From the NCBI RefSeq assembly GCF_010435965.1, contig NZ_JAAGAA010000004.1:1-64000 (forward strand): a stretch of 64,000 bases of DNA. The letters run 5' to 3'. A program made the translations under genes and the position numbers. This DNA is from Crenobacter caeni. Its GTDB lineage: Bacteria > Pseudomonadota > Gammaproteobacteria > Burkholderiales > Chromobacteriaceae. This document shows, in pieces, positions 54,235 through 62,421 of the stretch; within the stretch, counting starts at the first letter, position 1; every line of letters starts with the position of its first letter. The notes under the pieces were generated by a model. It saw only the letters and a list, made by a program, of their open reading frames with translations. It did no database searches and was not told where the DNA came from.

Positions 54235-55176
54235 TCAGGGCAGACGGCCGATCGATGCGGCCATCAGCGCGAACATCGCGTCGGCGTCGACTTCGGTGAT
54301 CCACAGCGCGTTGGGCGCGCGGCCGGTGCTGCGCCACCAGTCGACCGAAGAGTGGCCGCGGGTCAGCGCGCTGTCGGTCTCGATTTCGACGTTGACCTCG
54401 CGTCCGCCGAACAGGCCGGGTTCGAGCAGCCACGCCACCGCGCACGGGTCGTGCAGGGGCGCGCCCTCCTGCCCGTATTTTTTCACGTCGTGCCGCTCGA
54501 AGCTCGTCATCAGCCGCGCGGCGAGCGGGCCGCAAGCGTTGGGCAGGGCCGCGACGCGCGCGACGCGTTCTGCGCGCGTGCACGCCTGGTGGGTGGCGTC
54601 CAGCGGCAGCACGGTCACGGGCACCCCCGCGTGCAGCACGCGCGCCGCGGCGTGCGGGTCGGCGTAGAAGTTGAACTCTGCCGACGGCGTGATGTTGCCG
54701 CCCTCGAAGTAGGCGCCGCCCATCACCACGACGCGGCCGATGCGCGGCGCGATGTCCGGCGCGATCGACAGGGCCAGCGCAAGGTTGGTCAGCGGGCCGA
54801 CCGCGCACAGGGTGACGCTGCCGGACGCCTCGCAGCGGACAGTGTCGACGATGAACTGCGCGGCGTGGCCCGCCTGCAGCGGCATTGAAGGCTCGTGTTC
54901 GGGTGCGCCGGCCATGCCGCTTTCGCCGTGCACCTCCTCGGCGGTGGCGATGCTCGCGCACAGGGGGGCTGCGGCGCCCGCGTATACCGGCACGTCGGCG
55001 CGGCCGGCCCACTCGCAGACGATGCGCGCGTTGCGCGAGGTCGCGTCGACGCCCACGTTGCCGGCGACGCAGGTGACGCCCATCAGTTCCAGCCGGTCGC
55101 TCGCGCCGAGCAGGAAGAGCAGGGCGACGGCGTCGTCGAGGCCGGGGTCGGTGTCGAAAATGACTTTCTGGCGCAT
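54235..55176 (-). CDS. Inosine/uridine-preferring nucleoside hydrolase
   Basis: 313-residue enzyme splitting ribonucleosides to base and ribose. The calcium-binding motif DTDPGLDDA (residues 8-16) and the late DPCAVAWLLEPGLF are diagnostic. VVVMGGAYFEGGNITPSAEFNFYADP supplies the ribose-binding residues. Base specificity cannot be read. With the permease at 58023 and ppnP it forms a small nucleoside-salvage neighbourhood. Confidence 0.93.
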   Translation of the reverse strand: MRQKVIFDTDPGLDDAVALLFLLGASDRLELMGVTCVAGNVGVDATSRNARIVCEWAGRADVPVYAGAAAPLCASIATAEEVHGESGMAGAPEHEPSMPLQAGHAAQFIVDTVRCEASGSVTLCAVGPLTNLALALSIAPDIAPRIGRVVVMGGAYFEGGNITPSAEFNFYADPHAAARVLHAGVPVTVLPLDATHQACTRAERVARVAALPNACGPLAARLMTSFERHDVKKYGQEGAPLHDPCAVAWLLEPGLFGGREVNVEIETDSALTRGHSSVDWWRSTGRAPNALWITEVDADAMFALMAASIGRLP

Positions 55177-55280
55177 GAGGGCTTACCCGTGGTCGTGGAC
55201 GAGCAGACATTATTGGTCAGGCGAGCGGGTGCCTGCTACACTTGCGGCCTTTTTTGACGCGCTAGAGGCGCCAAGTCATT

Positions 55281-56657
55281 GTGAACACGAAGGATTTTTC
55301 CGCGCTGGCGCTGCCGGCGCCGCTACTGGCCAACCTGCCCTCGCTCGGTTACACCGAGATGACGCCGATCCAGGCTGCCGCCTTGCCCGTCGCGCTCGCC
55401 GGCCGTGACCTGATCGCGCAGGCGGCGACCGGCAGCGGCAAGACCGCGGCGTTCGGCTTGCCCCTGCTTAGCCGGATCAACCCGCGCTGGTTCGCCGTGC
55501 AGGCGCTGGTGCTGTGTCCGACCCGCGAACTGGCCGAGCAGGTCGCGCGCGAAATCCGCCGCCTCGCCCGCGCCGTCGAAAACATCAAGGTGGTCACGCT
55601 GACCGGCGGCACCCGCATGGGCCCGCAGATCGGCTCGCTCGAGCACGGCGCGCACATCGTCGTCGGCACGCCGGGCCGCCTGCACGACCACCTGTGGCGG
55701 CGCACGCTCGACCTCTCCACCGTCAGCACGCTGGTGCTCGACGAGGCCGACCGCATGGTCGACATGGGCTTTTACGAGGAGATCACCGGCATCGTCGACG
55801 CCTGCGGCAAGCGCCGGCAGACGCTGATGTTCTCGGCGACCTACCCCGAGGACATCCAGCGCCTCGCCAAGCGCTTCATGCGCGAGCCCGAGCGCGTCAG
55901 CGTCGACGCCAAGCCCGACGCGGCGAAGATCGAGCAGCGCTTCTACAAGGTCGACCCGGCCGGCCGCATCGACGCGCTGGTGCGCCTGATCGGCCACTTC
56001 CGCCCGGCGTCGACGCTGGTGTTCTGCAACACCCGCGAGGCGGTCAAGGCGTCGGTGCGCGCGCTCGAGGCGCAGGGCATCGGCGCGCTCGCGCTATACG
56101 GTGACCTGGAACAGCGCGATCGCGACGAGACCCTGCTCAAGTTCGCCGCCGGCTGCGCGCCGGTGCTGGTCGCCACCGACGTCGCCGCGCGCGGCCTCGA
56201 CATCCGCGCGCTCGACTGCGTGATCAACGCGGAGCTTGCGCCGAAAGCCGACGTGCACGTACACCGCATCGGCCGTACCGGCCGCGCCGGCGAGACCGGC
56301 CTCGCGTTAAGCCTGGTGGCGCCGACCGACACCGCGCGCCTCGCCCGCATTGAAGAGGTGCAGGGTGCGCGTGCGCGCTGGGACGAGCTCGCCAAGCTGA
56401 CGGTGCAGCCTGCCGGCGCCAAGCCGGCTCCGGTGCTCTTGTGCATCAACGCGGGCAAGCGCGACAAGCTGCGCCCGGGCGATATCCTGGGCGCACTCAC
56501 CGGCGAGGGCGGCCTGCCCGGCACCGCGATCGGCAAGATCCAGCTCTCCGACACCGCAAGCTACGTCGCCATCGCCCCCGACTACGCGAAACAGGCGCTC
56601 GCCTGGCTCGACGGCGGCCGCATCAAGACGCGCAGCGTCAAGGCGCGCATCCTCTAG
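55281..56657 (+). CDS. dbpA: ATP-dependent RNA helicase DbpA
   Basis: 458-residue DEAD-box helicase acting in 50S ribosome assembly. Q motif GYTEMTPIQ, Walker A AATGSGKT, LDEADRMVD, SAT and HRIGRTGR follow in order, and the C-terminal domain (about 385-458, LLCINAGKRDKLRPGDILGAL) is the DbpA RNA-binding domain for 23S hairpin 92. The start is a GTG at 55281. Its last four bases overlap the convergent methyltransferase gene. Confidence 0.93.
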   Translation: MNTKDFSALALPAPLLANLPSLGYTEMTPIQAAALPVALAGRDLIAQAATGSGKTAAFGLPLLSRINPRWFAVQALVLCPTRELAEQVAREIRRLARAVENIKVVTLTGGTRMGPQIGSLEHGAHIVVGTPGRLHDHLWRRTLDLSTVSTLVLDEADRMVDMGFYEEITGIVDACGKRRQTLMFSATYPEDIQRLAKRFMREPERVSVDAKPDAAKIEQRFYKVDPAGRIDALVRLIGHFRPASTLVFCNTREAVKASVRALEAQGIGALALYGDLEQRDRDETLLKFAAGCAPVLVATDVAARGLDIRALDCVINAELAPKADVHVHRIGRTGRAGETGLALSLVAPTDTARLARIEEVQGARARWDELAKLTVQPAGAKPAPVLLCINAGKRDKLRPGDILGALTGEGGLPGTAIGKIQLSDTASYVAIAPDYAKQALAWLDGGRIKTRSVKARIL

Positions 56658-57265
56658 CGCGATAGCCGGTAGGCGACGCCCTGCACCACGGCGGCGCGGC
56701 CGCTGTGGCAGCGCCCTTCGATGACGTCGCGTTCGGTTTCCTGTAGCCATTCCCAGCGCACGCGGGGCAGGTCGGCGACCAGATGCGCGGGCTCGAGCAG
56801 CAGTTCGGCCTCGCGTGGGCCGCCGGTGTCGAAGGCGAGCTGGCGCGGGGTGTACGCCTCGATGAGGAAGACCCCGCCGTCCTTGAGCGCGGCGCTTGCG
56901 CGCGCGAGCACCACCTTGCGCAGCGCGGGGGGCAGGTGGCAGAACACCGACACCACCGCGTCAAACGTGGCCGTATCCGGCAGGAAGCCGGCGAGGTCGG
57001 CGTGCACGACGTCCACTTCTACGCCGCGCACGGCGGCGAGGCGGTGGATCTTGTCGCAGCCGGCGCGCGAGCCCTCGACCGCACACACCTTGTGCCCGAG
57101 CGACGCGAGATACACCGCGTTGCGGCCTTCTCCTTCCCCCAGGCTCAATACCCGCGACGCGGGAGCGAGGCGGTGCGTCTGGCTTGCCAGGAAGTCGTTC
57201 GGCGCGGTGCCGTATACATAGTCTTCCGCCGCATAGCGGCTATCCCAGAAATCGTTTTCCGGCAT
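56654..57265 (-). CDS. SAM-dependent methyltransferase
   Basis: 203-residue class I methyltransferase. It starts MPENDFWDSRYAAEDYVYGT with the TehB-like N-terminus; the SAM loop LSLGEGEGRNAVYLASLG is near residues 40-57, and FDAVVSVFCHLPP near 100-112. The substrate is unknown; similar proteins act on tellurite or thiopurines. It converges with dbpA. Confidence 0.9.
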   Translation of the reverse strand: MPENDFWDSRYAAEDYVYGTAPNDFLASQTHRLAPASRVLSLGEGEGRNAVYLASLGHKVCAVEGSRAGCDKIHRLAAVRGVEVDVVHADLAGFLPDTATFDAVVSVFCHLPPALRKVVLARASAALKDGGVFLIEAYTPRQLAFDTGGPREAELLLEPAHLVADLPRVRWEWLQETERDVIEGRCHSGRAAVVQGVAYRLSR

Positions 57266-57313
57266 GTTGATGTCCTGACGTGGGCGAGGCGCCAGTATAG
57301 CGCCCGCCTGTCT

Positions 57314-57955
57314 TCAGGGCAGGGCGTCCAGCGCGCGCTTGAGGGTCTCGGCGTCGGTCAGGCCGGCGAACAGGCGTTCGCCGACCAGCAGCACCGGCGT
57401 CGAGAAGAGCTGCAACTGGTCGGCGAGTGCCTGGTTGGCGGCAAGCGCCTGCGTGGCACGCGGCTCGCCCGACAGCGCGCGCGTGGTGCCGGTGTCGGCG
57501 GCGACACGGGCGAGGGTGGCCGGACCTAGCGGGCCGCTTGCCTGCATCAGCGCGTGGTGCACCGCCCAGTAGCGCGCGGGGCTTATCTGCCAGACGGCGA
57601 GCGCGTAGCGCGCGGCCGGTGCCGAGCTGTCGTCGATCAGCGCGAGCGGCTTGAAGGCGAAGCGCACGGCGGGGCGTTCGCGCGCGACGCGCTCGAGCAC
57701 CTCGTCGAGCTTCTGGCAGTACGGGCAGTTTAAATCGGTGAAGTAGATGACGGTCTTCGCCGCGCGTGCGGGGCCGAGCGCGGGGTCGGCCGGGTTCGCG
57801 TAGACGGCGGCGGGGCGGCTTGAGGCGAGCGCGTGCAGGCGCTCGCGGTGGCGCTGCCGGTTACGCTCGGCGAGCGCCTCGAGGTCGGGCAGGGTGCGGG
57901 CGGCGCCCAGCAAAGGCATCAGCCCGAGCCCCGCCAGCAGGGTGCGTCGTTTCAT
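57314..57955 (-). CDS. DsbA/DsbC-like thiol:disulphide protein
   Basis: 213 residues: a signal peptide with an arginine pair (MKRRTLLAGLGLMPLLGAA), then a thioredoxin fold with C77-P-Y-C80 and the cis-proline region FSTPVLLVGERLF. It would oxidise or reduce periplasmic disulphides. The CPYC centre resembles DsbC/DsbG-type proteins, but no dimerisation domain is present. The start at 57955 is preferred to a longer frame without signal peptide logic. Confidence 0.87.
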   Translation of the reverse strand: MKRRTLLAGLGLMPLLGAARTLPDLEALAERNRQRHRERLHALASSRPAAVYANPADPALGPARAAKTVIYFTDLNCPYCQKLDEVLERVARERPAVRFAFKPLALIDDSSAPAARYALAVWQISPARYWAVHHALMQASGPLGPATLARVAADTGTTRALSGEPRATQALAANQALADQLQLFSTPVLLVGERLFAGLTDAETLKRALDALP

Positions 57956-58022
57956 CTTGCAGCTTTCAGCGGGGGGCGAGCTTCCAGTAAAGACCGTGCG
58001 CTCGCCCCCTTGCAAGCATGGC

Positions 58023-59330
58023 TCAGTGCGCGTCGTCGACCGCGTCTTCGCGGCCGGGCAGCAGCAGGTTCATCGCCAGCGCGATCAGCGCGCTGACGGT
58101 GATGCCCGAGCCGAACACCTCGCGCACGTAGGCGGGCAGCTTGCCCAAGAGTTCGGGGCGCACGGTGACCGCCATCCCGCAGCCGATGGCCACCGCGATG
58201 ATCACGCCGTTGCGGCGGCTGCCCTTGACCTTGCCCAGCATCTCGATGCCGGCGACGATGATCATCGCGAACATCATCAGCCCCGCGCCGCCCAATACCG
58301 GCAGCGGGATGGTGACGATCAGCGCGCCGAACACCGGGAACAGGCCGGCGCCGACCAGCAGCGCGCCTGCGAGCGCCACCACGTAGCGGCTGGCGACGCC
58401 GGTGAGCGACACCACGCCGATGTTCTGCGCGAACGAGGAGAACGGCGTGGTCGACATCAGCGCGGCGAGCGCCGAACCCAGGCCGTCGCACAGGATGCCG
58501 CCGGCCATCTGCTTGCCGTCTACGCGGGTCTGCGTCGCCTGCCCCAGCGCGAGGAAGTTGCCGGTCGACTCGACGATGGTCACGAGGTAAGCGATCGACA
58601 TGCCGATGATGCCCGAAATCGGGAAGCTCATGCCGAAGTGCAGCGGCTGCGGCAGCGCGAACCACGCCGCGTCCTGCACCGGCTTGAAGTCGATCTTGCC
58701 GAGCATCAGGCAGAGCAGGTAGCCCACCACCATGCCGATCACGATGGCGGCGGCGGAGACGATGCCGCGGCCGAACTGCACCAGGCACACCACCAGTACC
58801 AGCACGAAGCCGGCGATCGCCAGATGGTCGGGGCGCGCGTAGTCGGGCGAACCGACCTGGCCGCCGGCAAACCAGTCGACCGCGACCGGGATCAGCGACA
58901 GGCCGATCATCGACACCACGGTGCCGGTGACCACCGGCGGGAACAGCTTGCGGATCTGCGGCATGAAGAAACTGCCGATGATCATCACCAGCGAGGCGAC
59001 CAGGGACGAGCCGAGGATGCCGGCGACGCCGTGCTCGAAGCCGATCGCGATGGCGGCCGCGACGAAGGTGAAGCTGGTACCCATCACGCAGGGCAGGCGG
59101 ATGCCGACCGGACCCGCGCCGCGGCACTGCACGATGGTGACCGCGCCGGAGACCATCAGCGCAGCGTTGACGAGGGCGACCACGTCGGCGGTGGGCAGGC
59201 CGAGCACGCCGCCGACCACCAGCGGCACGGCGATGATGCCGCCCAGCGCAGCGAGCAGGTGCTGTGCGGCGAGCAGGAGCGAGGTGGGCAGGGGCGGGCG
59301 GTCTTCGACCCGGTACAGCAGCTGTTCCAT
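58023..59330 (-). CDS. Nucleobase:cation symporter NCS2 (xanthine/uracil permease)
   Basis: 435-residue carrier with about 14 membrane segments. SSFAQNIGVVSLTGVASRYV near 295 contains the QNxGxxxxTG-like NCS2 motif, and GTSFTFVAAA near 85 the first substrate helix. The group takes up xanthine, uric acid or uracil by proton symport; specificity is unresolved. It is divergent from ppnP with clear promoters in both directions. Confidence 0.92.
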   Translation of the reverse strand: MEQLLYRVEDRPPLPTSLLLAAQHLLAALGGIIAVPLVVGGVLGLPTADVVALVNAALMVSGAVTIVQCRGAGPVGIRLPCVMGTSFTFVAAAIAIGFEHGVAGILGSSLVASLVMIIGSFFMPQIRKLFPPVVTGTVVSMIGLSLIPVAVDWFAGGQVGSPDYARPDHLAIAGFVLVLVVCLVQFGRGIVSAAAIVIGMVVGYLLCLMLGKIDFKPVQDAAWFALPQPLHFGMSFPISGIIGMSIAYLVTIVESTGNFLALGQATQTRVDGKQMAGGILCDGLGSALAALMSTTPFSSFAQNIGVVSLTGVASRYVVALAGALLVGAGLFPVFGALIVTIPLPVLGGAGLMMFAMIIVAGIEMLGKVKGSRRNGVIIAVAIGCGMAVTVRPELLGKLPAYVREVFGSGITVSALIALAMNLLLPGREDAVDDAH

Positions 59331-59377
59331 GGGGGCTTTCGTCGGTAGTTGAGAGTGCTTGCGCGCTAAAGTCGCGC

Positions 59378-59406
59378 ATCATTCGCGAAGGCTGCCGCCG
59401 CGTCAA
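59378..59406 (-). promoter_or_regulatory. Promoter of the NCS2 permease gene
   Basis: On the minus strand TTGACG (59406-59401), 17 bases, AATGAT (59383-59378), about 45 bases upstream of the start codon. Confidence 0.5.
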
Positions 59407-59460
59407 TGATGTCTTGATTTGATCTGAAAACACCCGGTGTCGCGCGCCGGCGCTCGTGTT

Positions 59461-59489
59461 GTGACAAATGCATTTAATGACGATATCCT
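59461..59489 (+). promoter_or_regulatory. Promoter of ppnP
   Basis: GTGACA (59461-59466), 17 bases, TATCCT (59484-59489). The ATG follows after about 30 bases with AAGGAAG as ribosome binding site. Confidence 0.5.
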
Positions 59490-59522
59490 GTCTGTTTCGA
59501 TTTCGATCCAAGGAAGTCAGCG

Positions 59523-59834
59523 ATGGAACAGTTCGACAACGTCAGCGTCGCCAAGCGCGCCAATGTCTATTTCGACGGCAAATGCGTGAGCCACACCGTC
59601 ACTCTGGCCGACGGCACCCGCAAGTCGGTCGGCGTGATCCTGCCGTCCACCCTGATCTTTAGCACCGGCGCGCCGGAAGTGATGGAAGTGTTGCAGGGCC
59701 AGTGCAAGGTGACGCTCGCGGGCGAGGCGGAGGCGCGCGCGTACGGTGCCGGCGACAAGTTCGAGGTGCCGGGGCAGAGCAGCTTCACCATCGAAGTGGC
59801 CGACACCGTGCACTACGTCTGCCATTTCGGCTGA
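59523..59834 (+). CDS. ppnP: Pyrimidine/purine nucleoside phosphorylase
   Basis: 103-residue cupin-fold enzyme cleaving several nucleosides with phosphate. [20 protein letters not shown] and the ending [18 protein letters not shown] match PpnP (YaiE). It lies divergent from a nucleobase permease, which suggests joint salvage of nucleobases, although an operon link is impossible across opposite strands. Confidence 0.95.
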   Translation: MEQFDNVSVAKRANVYFDGKCVSHTVTLADGTRKSVGVILPSTLIFSTGAPEVMEVLQGQCKVTLAGEAEARAYGAGDKFEVPGQSSFTIEVADTVHYVCHFG

Positions 59835-59984
59835 GGAAGCGGTCGCGTGCGATAGCGGATTTGTCATTTTTTTGCAAGGATAAGCGCGTGCGGCTAATAT
59901 TCGGCGCATGAAAATTGCCGTCGCCGCCTCGCGCTCCTGCTGTACCGCCGTCGCACCCGGCGCGGCTTCCTTGGTGGCGAGCCC

Positions 59985-60491
59985 ATGAAGGTTGCCACCC
60001 ACGTCGCCGCCGGCGCCTTTTCGGGTGTCGCCACCGCGTTCTATTTCAAGGCGGACTGGTTGCCGGCGCTGCTCCTGATGGCGGGCGGTATGGTCGGCGC
60101 CTTGCTGCCGGACATCGACCACCCGTCAAGCTGGCTTGGCCGGCGCCTGACGCTGATCTCGCGGCCGATCGCGTGGCTGTTCGGCCACCGTGGCGTCACC
60201 CACAGCCTGCTGGGGCTTGCCGGCGTCTGCTACGCGGCGTTCAGCACGCTGACCCATCCCGAACTCGGCCTGTGGCTGCCGTGGCTGTTCGGCCTGTGCG
60301 TCGGCTACGCCTCGCATATCGCCGGCGACTGGCTGACGCCGGCCGGCGTGCCGCTTTTGTGGCCGGTGCGCCACCATTTCGCGGCGCCCCTGCCGGTGTT
60401 CAACGGCAAGTTTGCCGAGAACCTGATGATGACCGGGCTGTGGTTCGGCGCCGGCTACCTGATGGCGCGCTCGGGCCATGTCCCGTTCTGA
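59985..60491 (+). CDS. YdjM-like metal-dependent hydrolase membrane protein
   Basis: 168-residue inner-membrane protein of the DUF457/YdjM family. MKVATHVAAGAF, LLPDIDHPSSWLGRR and FGHRGVTHSLLG carry the family His/Asp residues, followed by CVGYASHIAGDWLTPAGVPLLWP. In E. coli YdjM is SOS-induced; no LexA box was noticed here. A 26-codon ORF (59908-59988) overlaps its start by ATGA but lacks a ribosome binding site. Confidence 0.9.
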   Translation: MKVATHVAAGAFSGVATAFYFKADWLPALLLMAGGMVGALLPDIDHPSSWLGRRLTLISRPIAWLFGHRGVTHSLLGLAGVCYAAFSTLTHPELGLWLPWLFGLCVGYASHIAGDWLTPAGVPLLWPVRHHFAAPLPVFNGKFAENLMMTGLWFGAGYLMARSGHVPF

Positions 60492-60524
60492 CGGCGTAGC
60501 CGCCTTGCCTTATCATTGCCGCGC

Positions 60525-61439
60525 ATGAGCCAACGCATAGCCCCGATTCCGGTGCGCGACGGGATCGCGCCCAGCTTCCTGCATCTGCCCGCCGGCGACT
60601 GGGAGAGCCTGTTCGCCTTCCTGCTCGCGCGCTTCCCGCACGTGGGCGAGGAGGCGTGGCGCGCGCGCCTGGCAAGTGGCGACGTGTACGACCACGAAGG
60701 CCGGCCGCATTCGCTCGCGAGTCCGTACCCGGCCAACCGCCGCATCTGGTACTACCGCGACGTGCCGCGCGAGACGCCGATCCCGTTCGACGCGCCCATC
60801 CTCTACCACGACGAGCGGCTGGTGGTCGCCGACAAGCCGCACTTCTTGGCCAGCGTGCCGGGCGGGCGCCATGTGCACGAGACGCTGCTGACCCGGCTCA
60901 GGCTGGCGCTGGCCTGCCCGAAGCTGACGGCGATCCACCGGCTCGACCGCGAGACCGCCGGCGTGATCCTCTACTGTGCCGACGCCGATTGCCGCGGCGG
61001 CTACCAGACGATGTTCCAGGACCGCGCGGTGGTGAAGGAGTACGAGGCGATCGGCCGCTACGACCCGGCGCTTGCCTTGCCGCTGATGCGCGAGAGCCGG
61101 CTCATCGAAGAGGCAGACAGCTTCCGCATGCAGGAGGTGGCCGGCGCGCCCAACAGCGTCACCCGCGTCGAGCTGATCGAGCGGCGCGGCGCCTACGCGC
61201 GCTACCGGCTGACGCCCGACACCGGCAAGAAGCACCAGCTGCGCGCGCATCTCTCCGCGCTGGGGATCGGCATCGTCGACGACCCGTGGTACCCCGAGCT
61301 GTTGCCGGACAAGGCCGCCGACGACTTCTCGCGGCCCTTGCGCCTGCTCGCGCGTTCGATCGCGTTCACCGACCCGTTCGACGGCAGCTACCGCGTCTAC
61401 CAGAGCCAACGCACGCTCGCGTGGCCGGACGACGCATGA
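60525..61439 (+). CDS. RluA-family pseudouridine synthase
   Basis: 304-residue RNA-modifying enzyme. The catalytic Asp141 is in IHRLDRETAGVILY, and GKKHQLRAHLSALG near 236-249 is the second RluA motif. There is no S4 domain. The enzyme probably modifies rRNA or tRNA uridines; the target is not clear. The ATG at 60525 is preferred over an in-frame TTG upstream. Its stop overlaps the ferredoxin start by ATGA. Confidence 0.9.
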   Translation: MSQRIAPIPVRDGIAPSFLHLPAGDWESLFAFLLARFPHVGEEAWRARLASGDVYDHEGRPHSLASPYPANRRIWYYRDVPRETPIPFDAPILYHDERLVVADKPHFLASVPGGRHVHETLLTRLRLALACPKLTAIHRLDRETAGVILYCADADCRGGYQTMFQDRAVVKEYEAIGRYDPALALPLMRESRLIEEADSFRMQEVAGAPNSVTRVELIERRGAYARYRLTPDTGKKHQLRAHLSALGIGIVDDPWYPELLPDKAADDFSRPLRLLARSIAFTDPFDGSYRVYQSQRTLAWPDDA

Positions 61440-61771
61440 GCCGGGTGCGCTTCTTCCGCGAGGGCGAGGCCGCGCCGTTTGCCGCGTGCGACGCGTTGCC
61501 GGGCACGCTTCTCTTGGACCTCGCGCGCCTGGAAGACATCCCGCTGCACTGGCGCTGCGGGCAGGGTACCTGTGGCACCTGCCTGGTTCGCCTCGTGCAC
61601 GCGGGGCAGCCGGGCGAATTCTCGCCGGGTAACCGTGAGCGCAACGTGCTGACGCGCTTCGGGCGCGCGCCGTGTGCCGGAAAAGTATGGCCGGATACGG
61701 CCGAAACCTGGCGGCTCGCCTGCCACGTCGAGGTGGGGGAAGCCGACCTCGACGTGTGGCTACCGGTGTGA
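61436..61771 (+). CDS. 2Fe-2S ferredoxin
   Basis: 111-residue electron carrier. The plant-type cluster ligands are Cys41, Cys46 and Cys49 in CGQGTCGTC and Cys96 in RLACHV. It is translationally coupled to the RluA-family gene, an unusual pairing, as pseudouridine synthases need no electrons. Its partner reductase or oxygenase is unknown. Confidence 0.9.
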   Translation: MSRVRFFREGEAAPFAACDALPGTLLLDLARLEDIPLHWRCGQGTCGTCLVRLVHAGQPGEFSPGNRERNVLTRFGRAPCAGKVWPDTAETWRLACHVEVGEADLDVWLPV

Positions 61772-61777
61772 AGGGGC

Positions 61778-62029
61778 TTATTCCTCGCCGTAGTCGGCGC
61801 GGCGCTTGCCGTCGACGCTGATCAGCCGGTCGAGGCGGATTTCGCCGCCGTCGTCGAGCACGGCGAATTCCTGTGCGTCGCGGGTGACGAGGTCGGTGAT
61901 GCGTGCCAGCGTCTCGAATTCGCGGCCGGCGTCGTCGTGGTAGTGGATCGCGCAGCGCTTGCGCGACAGGCAGGTCAGTTCAAGTTCGCTGTAGTAGTCG
62001 CAGGCGACCGGGCGGTAGGTGCTGCTCAT
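61778..62029 (-). CDS. rof: Rho-binding antiterminator (Rof family)
   Basis: 83-residue RNA-binding-like protein starting MSSTYRPVACDYYSELELTC, with the layout of Rof/YaeO, which blocks Rho by covering its primary RNA site: CDYYSELELTC, then the central strands ARITDLVTRDAQEFAVLDDG and RLDRLISVDG. The start at 62029 is the first plausible ATG. It is divergent from an H-NS-like gene, so two gene-expression regulators share one 80-base promoter region. Confidence 0.82.
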   Translation of the reverse strand: MSSTYRPVACDYYSELELTCLSRKRCAIHYHDDAGREFETLARITDLVTRDAQEFAVLDDGGEIRLDRLISVDGKRRADYGEE

Positions 62030-62066
62030 GGTACTTTCCTGAAAAACGGGACTTTTACAGCATAGG

Positions 62067-62087
62067 GGGCGAGCCCTTGTCTCGCCC
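62067..62087. other. Small hairpin in the rof / H-NS-like promoter region
   Basis: GGGCGAG (62067-62073) pairs with CTCGCCC (62081-62087). It could be a 5' UTR element of the H-NS-like gene. No further support. Confidence 0.25.
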
Positions 62088-62109
62088 GCCACCATTAGGG
62101 GAAAACACG

Positions 62110-62421
62110 ATGATTGAAAAAGCAGGCGTCGACCTGTCCTTGCTGGATCTGGACGAACTGCGCGCGCTCGCGCGGGATCTGGGCGACGAGATCGCCCGCC
62201 AGCAGGACGAGGCCGAGCGCGAGGCGCGGCTGCAGATCCGCGCGCTCGCCGAACGCTGCGGCCTGAGCGCCGAGGACTTCGCCGCCGCGCCCGACGCGCC
62301 GAAGTACCACAGCGGCACCAGCCCCGACTTTACCTGGAGCGGCCGCGGGCGCAAGCCCGAGTGGGTGCTGCGCCACCTGGCCGCCGGCGGTGTGCTGGAC
62401 GACCTGCTGATCGAGCGCTAG
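62110..62421 (+). CDS. H-NS family nucleoid-associated protein
   Basis: 103 residues: an N-terminal coiled-coil oligomerisation part (DLDELRALARDLGDEIARQQ and onward) and the C-terminal H-NS DNA-binding core YHSGTSPDFTWSGRGRKPEW. Such proteins silence AT-rich, often horizontally acquired, DNA. AGGGG precedes the ATG. It is convergent with the radical SAM gene with a 4-base overlap. Confidence 0.9.
   Translation: MIEKAGVDLSLLDLDELRALARDLGDEIARQQDEAEREARLQIRALAERCGLSAEDFAAAPDAPKYHSGTSPDFTWSGRGRKPEWVLRHLAAGGVLDDLLIER

Noticed and set aside
59908-59988. 26-codon leader peptide overlapping the YdjM-like gene
   Set aside because: There is no ribosome binding site and no attenuator-like structure; the overlap can arise by chance.
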